Below are positions 59,827 to 64,000 of a DNA stretch of 64,000 nt, in pieces (positions within the stretch are counted from its first letter, which is position 1; each line of letters opens with the position of its first letter). The position numbers and the translations under genes were made by a program. Source of the stretch: Trichomonas vaginalis G3. Lineage: Eukaryota; Parabasalia; Trichomonadida; Trichomonadidae. Where the stretch lies: contig NC_067207.1 of the NCBI RefSeq assembly GCF_026262505.1, forward strand, positions 20,800,082 through 20,864,081, given 5' to 3'. Below the pieces are notes generated by a model. It saw nothing but the letters and a program-made list of their open reading frames with translations, made no database searches and was not told the origin of the DNA.

Positions 59827-60405
59827 ATGTCATTTCCGAAAAATAGAAGCGTAAGTGTTTCAAAAGGTTTAATGGCGGTGGCAGATGTGAAGTTAAATTC
59901 ACCAACTCAAACAAACAGTCAAAGTGTTATTGTCAATGTCAAAGACAGAGATGTTGAAATGGGGAAACCATACGAAGACGAAGATGGTATAACAATTGTT
60001 CCTGTAAAAGAACCAACATATCCTGAAGTTAGCAGAGACTTAAGTTCTGTTGCAGATATTCGAAACGACTATCAACAACTGAAAGACAAACTTCAAACTC
60101 AGGAGAAGATTTGTCAAGCTTTAAGTATAATGTTAAACTTGGTCGAACACAACCCTGTAAAAGTGAACTCATATGTCATTGCACCTCATGAAGTTTTGAA
60201 AGAACTATTGAAACTTTTGACAGAGGCAGACGATATAAACATCAAAGAAATAGAACCCGACATTAGTTGCTGTGGTGTTTCATATAATGTCATTGACAAG
60301 ATATACGTTATGAAAGGAGGTGAAACGTTGAACTTAAAATATAGTTTCCCAGACGTTATAAAAATATTTGACGACCACAACATTTCATTAAAATTTATTT
60401 GCTAA
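59827..60405 (+). CDS. Element 2: SCCG-motif protein, shared with element 1
   Basis: A 193-residue whole frame from ATG 59827. A disordered N-terminal half with VKEPTYPEV is followed by a helical stretch (QQLKDKLQTQEKICQALSIM) and a compact domain with DISCCGVSYNVIDKIYVMKG and a helical end. Element 1 carries the same plan at 26160-26911. Of the visible element-2 genes this is the clearest link between the two elements. Function unknown; the neighbours suggest virion assembly. Confidence 0.6.
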   Translation: MSFPKNRSVSVSKGLMAVADVKLNSPTQTNSQSVIVNVKDRDVEMGKPYEDEDGITIVPVKEPTYPEVSRDLSSVADIRNDYQQLKDKLQTQEKICQALSIMLNLVEHNPVKVNSYVIAPHEVLKELLKLLTEADDINIKEIEPDISCCGVSYNVIDKIYVMKGGETLNLKYSFPDVIKIFDDHNISLKFIC

Positions 60406-60409
60406 GTAA

Positions 60410-61024
60410 ATGGCAGAAGACATAATGGTTTATACTATTACGACTAAAAACCCTGAGTCATATAATTCTATAACAACAAACTTACAAAGTCCTCAAGGAC
60501 GATATTGTAAACTAACCTTAAACACAATGACGACTAAAGCCTGTTTTGCTCTTTTGACACCAGAAGACTTTATTGTTGTGAATGGTAAAAAATACTCCTT
60601 TGAAGATACTTACTCAGATATACCACCAACAGGTTTTGTTGACTTATTTAATACTTTAAGTACAGGTGTAACATGTGCTGCAACTAGAGCAGGTTTCATT
60701 ATGTTTGGATGTCCGACTGAGTTTACTATTAATGATATGAGCTATAATACAAAACTTATATCTGGTTTTTACTACCAACAGTTTCCTATAACAGGAAAAG
60801 GTGTCATACAAGGAATGTCTCTCGTAAACGAAAAAGAGGATTTGACGCAGTCAAATCCTCTCTCTCAAAAAGTGGACTTTACATGGCAAATTTCAAATGC
60901 ATGTAAGGTCCACTTTGATCAGTTTCAGGATGGAATTGGAGGCCATGAGGTACTGACATTGCATCAGTATCTCATAGCCTCCAATCCCTTCAAAAAATGG
61001 AGAAACTTTGGTCGAATAATTTAA
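60410..61024 (+). CDS. Element 2: strand-rich putative minor structural protein
   Basis: A 204-residue frame starting four bases after the SCCG gene stop (CTAAGTAAATG). Up to about 60830 it is strand-rich (YCKLTLNTMTTKACFALLTP, TRAGFIMFGCPTEFTIND) and resembles the first part of the 27355-27975 protein of element 1 (YNVTLV, LLDPSDYISF). From about 60835 its frame runs into the hairpin array, where the encoded residues lose this character, so the frame's end is probably set by the array rather than by the original gene. Confidence 0.45.
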   Translation: MAEDIMVYTITTKNPESYNSITTNLQSPQGRYCKLTLNTMTTKACFALLTPEDFIVVNGKKYSFEDTYSDIPPTGFVDLFNTLSTGVTCAATRAGFIMFGCPTEFTINDMSYNTKLISGFYYQQFPITGKGVIQGMSLVNEKEDLTQSNPLSQKVDFTWQISNACKVHFDQFQDGIGGHEVLTLHQYLIASNPFKKWRNFGRII

Positions 61025-61827
61025 CATTCGGCCAAAGTTTCTCCCATAATTAATGAGAATGAAAGGGTAAGAGGCATATAGGGTCACTATATACCTCTTA
61101 CCCTTTCATTTTCATTTGGAGGTCAACAAACCCGGAGTTAATTGCAAACAATTAACTCCAAATTTGTTTATGTTAAGGAAGGAATTGGAGGGTAAGAGGT
61201 ACATAGTATGAATATGTACCTCTTACCCTGCAATTCCTTCTAGAAAGTTCCAAAACTTTGGGTTAATTGCAAACTATTAACCCAAAGTTTGGACACTTTC
61301 AAGTGGAGATGGAAGGCTTTGGGGTATATATTAATATAATATACCTCAAAGCCTTCCATCTCCACTACAAATGAGAGAAACTTTGTCCGAATAGTTTAAC
61401 ATTCGGACAAAGTTTCTCCCATCTTTCAATGTAATTGCTACATGTGAGGTACTGACTTGAAGTCAGTGCTTCACAGGTAGCAATATCCAAAAATTTAAAA
61501 ACATTTTATCAGTTCGTTAGAGAACTAGAGCCTCCTAGGTACTGAACCAGAATCAGTGCCTAGGAGACTCTAGTGATCTATATAAATCTGAGAAACTTTG
61601 AGGAAATTGTTCGACATTTCCTCAAAGTTTCTCAGCAATTTAGCGAGGAATGTTCGTTATCGTGTAGATATTTATAATATATACATGATAACAAACATTC
61701 CCCGCTAAAAGATGTAAAATCTTATAAGAAATAATTGCAAAAGAATAACAAATTGCAACAAATTTTATATGAAACTGAACCTTATGAGGTAGTGATTCAA
61801 GATCACCGCCTCATAAGATTCAGTTTC
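60835..61827. repeat. Element 2: dense array of 15 different hairpins, alternating two types
   Basis: Fifteen adjacent stem-loops in 993 bases, each with its own stem sequence: 60835-60861, 60869-60916, 60932-60988, 60999-61044, 61058-61110, 61127-61166, 61178-61240, 61253-61290, 61302-61366, 61375-61418, 61434-61484, 61524-61574, 61588-61635, 61639-61709, 61771-61827. Stems are 11-31 bp, mostly perfect or with one to four differences. Long members often have GAGGTA near the loop; short members share AAACTTTG or TTAATTG. From the third hairpin to the tenth the types alternate strictly. Possible roles: small-RNA precursors, protein-binding DNA hairpins, or a cassette array. I know no described equivalent. 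Confidence 0.93.
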
Positions 61828-61871
61828 AATCTCAAGTATCTCAAAAGTAAGACTCTATTTTTTGCCATGTA

Positions 61872-61900
61872 AAGTGTCACTTTACTGACAAACCGTTTTT
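61872..61900 (+). promoter_or_regulatory. Element 2: promoter-like motif, second copy
   Basis: AAGTGTCA then CTGACAAACCGTTTTT, 18 bases before the ATG at 61919; matches the motif at 54513-54548. It also contains TCACTTTA, an initiator-like sequence. Confidence 0.5.
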
Positions 61901-61918
61901 ATCGTTTTCGTTTACAAC

Positions 61919-62311
61919 ATGTCTATTCCATTGACATTAAGCACACCAATCTTATATATTGTTTCAAACTTAGGTTCAAAGTGTTATTCGAATGTCGACA
62001 GAAACTATTATGACCAAAAGATACTTATGCGTATAAACAATACTTTCTCTGCTGGTTTGCCTATTGTTCATTCGAATGCAGAATTTTCAACCTTAGTGAA
62101 CTCAAACACTTTGGCAAGTATAACGTTGACATTAGTTGACGCAAACTTTGTTCCTGTAAAACTTTTATGTCCTATGTATTTGTCAATGACGGCAGAAAGT
62201 TTCGAATTGGAAGATGCAACTGGTGAAAGTATTGTATTACAAGAACAACTTCAACAACAAATAGCTCAAGAACAACAAATGCAACAAATGGAACAACAAA
62301 GTCAAGAATAA
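61919..62311 (+). CDS. Element 2: small structural protein with glutamine-rich tail
   Basis: A 130-residue frame. Residues 1-95 are strand-rich (LSTPILYIVSNLG, KILMRINNTFSAGLPIVHSN, LASITLTLVDANFVPVKLL), and the last 25 are glutamine-rich (LQEQLQQQIAQEQQMQQMEQ). The middle resembles the end of the 27355-27975 protein of element 1. It has its own promoter-like motif and ATG, so it is probably a gene in its own right. Putative minor capsid or spike component (inference). Confidence 0.5.
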   Translation: MSIPLTLSTPILYIVSNLGSKCYSNVDRNYYDQKILMRINNTFSAGLPIVHSNAEFSTLVNSNTLASITLTLVDANFVPVKLLCPMYLSMTAESFELEDATGESIVLQEQLQQQIAQEQQMQQMEQQSQE

Positions 62312-62340
62312 AAAAATATTATTTTTTTATTTTTATAAAA

Positions 62341-63576
62341 ATGTACAGAATAGATGTTTCAGATTTTTATGACTTCCAAGCATTCAGAAATATGTGTCCA
62401 TTTAGAGACTATAACAAAGCAGTCGAGAATTTGAAACGTTTAGTCATTTATGTTGACTCTGCCCCAGAATGTTATGTCATGAAAGAATGGGATGTTGTCT
62501 TTAACAAACCAAGAGCAACAATAGTGTCTGAACAAGAATGTAGACAGAAACTTAAGAAAATAAAAGTCGTACAAGTTGGCATGAAGATGTTAGATGCTTG
62601 GGATATCTTATTGTCAAAGTTAGAAGATTTTTCAGTTCGAGGTATAAAGTTCTATACACCTTCTCCAAACTTCTATTCTATCTTCACTGGATATAAATAT
62701 GAACAAGTAGAATGGAAAGAAAATATTATAGAAGCTTGGTTAGACCATGTCAAAGAAATTATATGCAATGGAAACGAAAGAGTCTATGAGTATATCTTAT
62801 GTTGGTTTGCAAATATCTTACAACATCCAAGTGCTTAAAATGAAACTGCTCTCATTATAATTGGAAAACAAGGAACAGGTAAGAACACATTCTTTACAGA
62901 TATCTTATGCAAACTATTAGAAGGTTATTCGAACCATAATATGACAAACTTAGAAAACATCTGTGGCAAGTTTAACTCCTCAATAGAGAATATGAAACTT
63001 ATAGTATGTAACGAACTTCAAAGTATAGATACAACAAAAGTTTTGAACTCAGATGCTTTGAAGAGTCTTATAACAGACAAAGTTGGAGTTGTTGAAAGAA
63101 AGTATAAAGACCAAAGAGTTTGTGAAAATGTTGCAAACTTCATTATGGTTTCAAACAATGCTGTTCCGATGAAGTTAGAAAGTTCTGACAGAAGATATGT
63201 AGTTGTCAGAACGTCAGATTCTCATATGCAAGATACAGAATATTTTGACGCTTTGTCAGAATGTTTGACATCTGACTTTTACAACCATTTGTTCTCATAT
63301 TTCATGACATTAGATATTTCTAAGTTCAATCCAAGACAAATTCCACATACCGAAGAGAGACAAACATTGTTAGAAGCAAACAAGAGTGTATATGAACTGT
63401 TCATAGATGAAACTGACTTTGTGTCATTAGATGAAAGGTCATTGTACGATTCGTATAAACAATATTGTCAAGAATATGGTTATATGGCAGCTTCTAAACG
63501 TACATTCTTGGCAAATGTCAAAAGTCTTTTAGATGTTCAGAATGGTGTATATACAAAGAAAATTTTTTCTGAGTAA
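62341..63576 (+). pseudogene. Element 2: superfamily 3 (D5-like) helicase
   Basis: The region has the SF3 layout: a helical N-terminal part (YRIDVSDFYDFQAFRNMCPF; a WLDHVKEIICNGNE helix before the ATPase), a P-loop (IIGKQGTGKNTFF), a Walker B-like strand (MKLIVCNELQ), a motif-C strand ending in asparagine (VANFIMVSNNAVPM) and an arginine-finger segment (SSDRRYVVV). A winged-helix-like C-terminus (LYDSYKQYCQEYGYMAASKR) ends it. This DUF5906/D5-type helicase unwinds DNA in giant viruses, virophages and polinton-like viruses. Element 1 shows none, so the two elements seem to replicate differently. The gene is broken. Confidence 0.82.
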
Positions 63577-63612
63577 ATTTTTTAAAAAAATATTTTTTAT
63601 CCGATAGAAAAG

Positions 63613-64000
63613 ATGACGAAATATATTTCAGTAAACAAGTACATGTCAGGACTTAAAGAAGAACTAGACCCATTCACATATTTGAATGTTTACTTCTACC
63701 ATTTTGAAAAGTCTTCATTCAGCAAAGTTTGGAACATCGAACCAGTTAAGTTTGCTATTGTGACTAAAAATGGTGCAAAATTTGAAGACTTAGACATAGA
63801 AGGTTTGTTAACAGTCAAAGAAAGTTTTGACAGAAGGTTCTCAAACCTTAAAGAAGGCAAAGCATACAAACTTGTTATACCTTATGAACCAAAGAAGACA
63901 GACGACTATGAATATTATGAGTCTAAGATAGTTGAAGTTCAAGGTAAATTGGGTAAAAAGATTTTAGAGTCTAAGCCAGTGTTTACTCCTAAAGAGGAAG
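63613..64000 (+). CDS. Element 2: unknown protein, partial at window edge
   Basis: A frame of 129 visible codons from ATG 63613 (MTKYISVNKYMSGLKEELDP) that runs off the right edge. It is lysine-rich with alternating strands (KFAIVTKNGAKFEDLDIEGL, KAYKLVIPYEPKKT). No family recognised. It directly follows the helicase and may belong to the replication module. Confidence 0.5.
   Translation, partial: MTKYISVNKYMSGLKEELDPFTYLNVYFYHFEKSSFSKVWNIEPVKFAIVTKNGAKFEDLDIEGLLTVKESFDRRFSNLKEGKAYKLVIPYEPKKTDDYEYYESKIVEVQGKLGKKILESKPVFTPKEE

Larger units (their letters stand above)
54181..64000. mobile_element. Virus-like element 2 (Polinton-related), left end present, right end outside window
   Basis: From about 54181 composition and gene style change: glutamine-rich and capsid-like genes, a gene shared with element 1 (SCCG) and an SF3 helicase, nearly all on plus. 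No integrase or PolB lies within the visible part. It may be a Polinton of another lineage or a polinton-like virus. The left boundary is placed at the start of the twice-repeated GC-rich palindrome; it is approximate. Several genes are broken, with roughly six to eight disruptions in the visible part. Confidence 0.75.

Noticed and set aside
61771-61827. Hairpin containing TGAGGTAGT, the seed of animal let-7 microRNA
   Set aside because: The core is shared loosely by several hairpins in the array (GAGGTA); resemblance to let-7 over nine bases is most likely chance.
1-64000. tRNA or rRNA genes
   Set aside because: I looked for the TTCGANTC-type B box with a matching cloverleaf and for conserved rRNA segments and found none convincing.
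54181-64000. Calling element 2 a confirmed Polinton
   Set aside because: Integrase, PolB and the right terminal repeat are not visible in the window, so only a Polinton-related assignment is justified.

Overview
The window is AT-rich, intron-poor eukaryotic DNA. It is best explained as a trichomonad genome (Trichomonas/Tritrichomonas type; I cannot choose the species). The evidence is short intronless genes, TCACT(T/A)-type initiator motifs a few bases before start codons, trichomonad-style gene families (ankyrin proteins, small two-repeat Myb proteins, Pmp-like beta-helix surface proteins, BspA-like and GP63-like remnants) and Polinton/Maverick elements.

Host block 1 (1-20930) holds a partial bridge-like lipid-transfer (VPS13/chorein-like) protein, a TBC Rab-GAP, an acidic unknown, a protein kinase, eIF4E, a single-pass protein with a weak GT-A fold signal, a Wntless/TMEM181-like membrane protein, a C2-like Pro/Met-rich protein and a Pmp-like surface protein. 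Between them, 8.6-14.8 kb is a gene-poor repeat zone with nested inverted repeats, including a 564-bp apparently perfect inverted repeat and a dispersed hairpin family.

Element 1 (20937-37350) is a complete-length Polinton/Maverick. It has 299-bp apparently identical terminal inverted repeats, a 6-bp target duplication TGAGCT, capsid, packaging ATPase, integrase and protein-primed PolB with an HNH insert. It also carries a long fibre protein combining Asp-box repeats with a phage T4 gp12-like tail-collar domain. Several of its genes are broken although the termini look fresh.

Host block 2 (37357-47003) holds two ankyrin proteins (one frame-disrupted), two Myb-like proteins, a diverging pair of secreted discoidin-like cysteine-rich proteins (one with an in-frame stop) and a decayed surface-protein remnant. 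A DNA transposon with an integrase-like DDE domain follows (47004-52099). Its long inverted ends carry a roughly 120-bp tandem repeat, about 18 copies on one side and 2 on the other.

Element 2 (about 54181 to beyond the right edge) is a second, different virus-like element. It has a coiled-coil/nuclear-signal region, a capsid-like gene, a small SCCG-motif gene shared with element 1, and an SF3 helicase. Its most unusual part is a dense array of 15 hairpins in one kilobase (60835-61827), alternating long and short types. I regard this as the strongest candidate for something undescribed.
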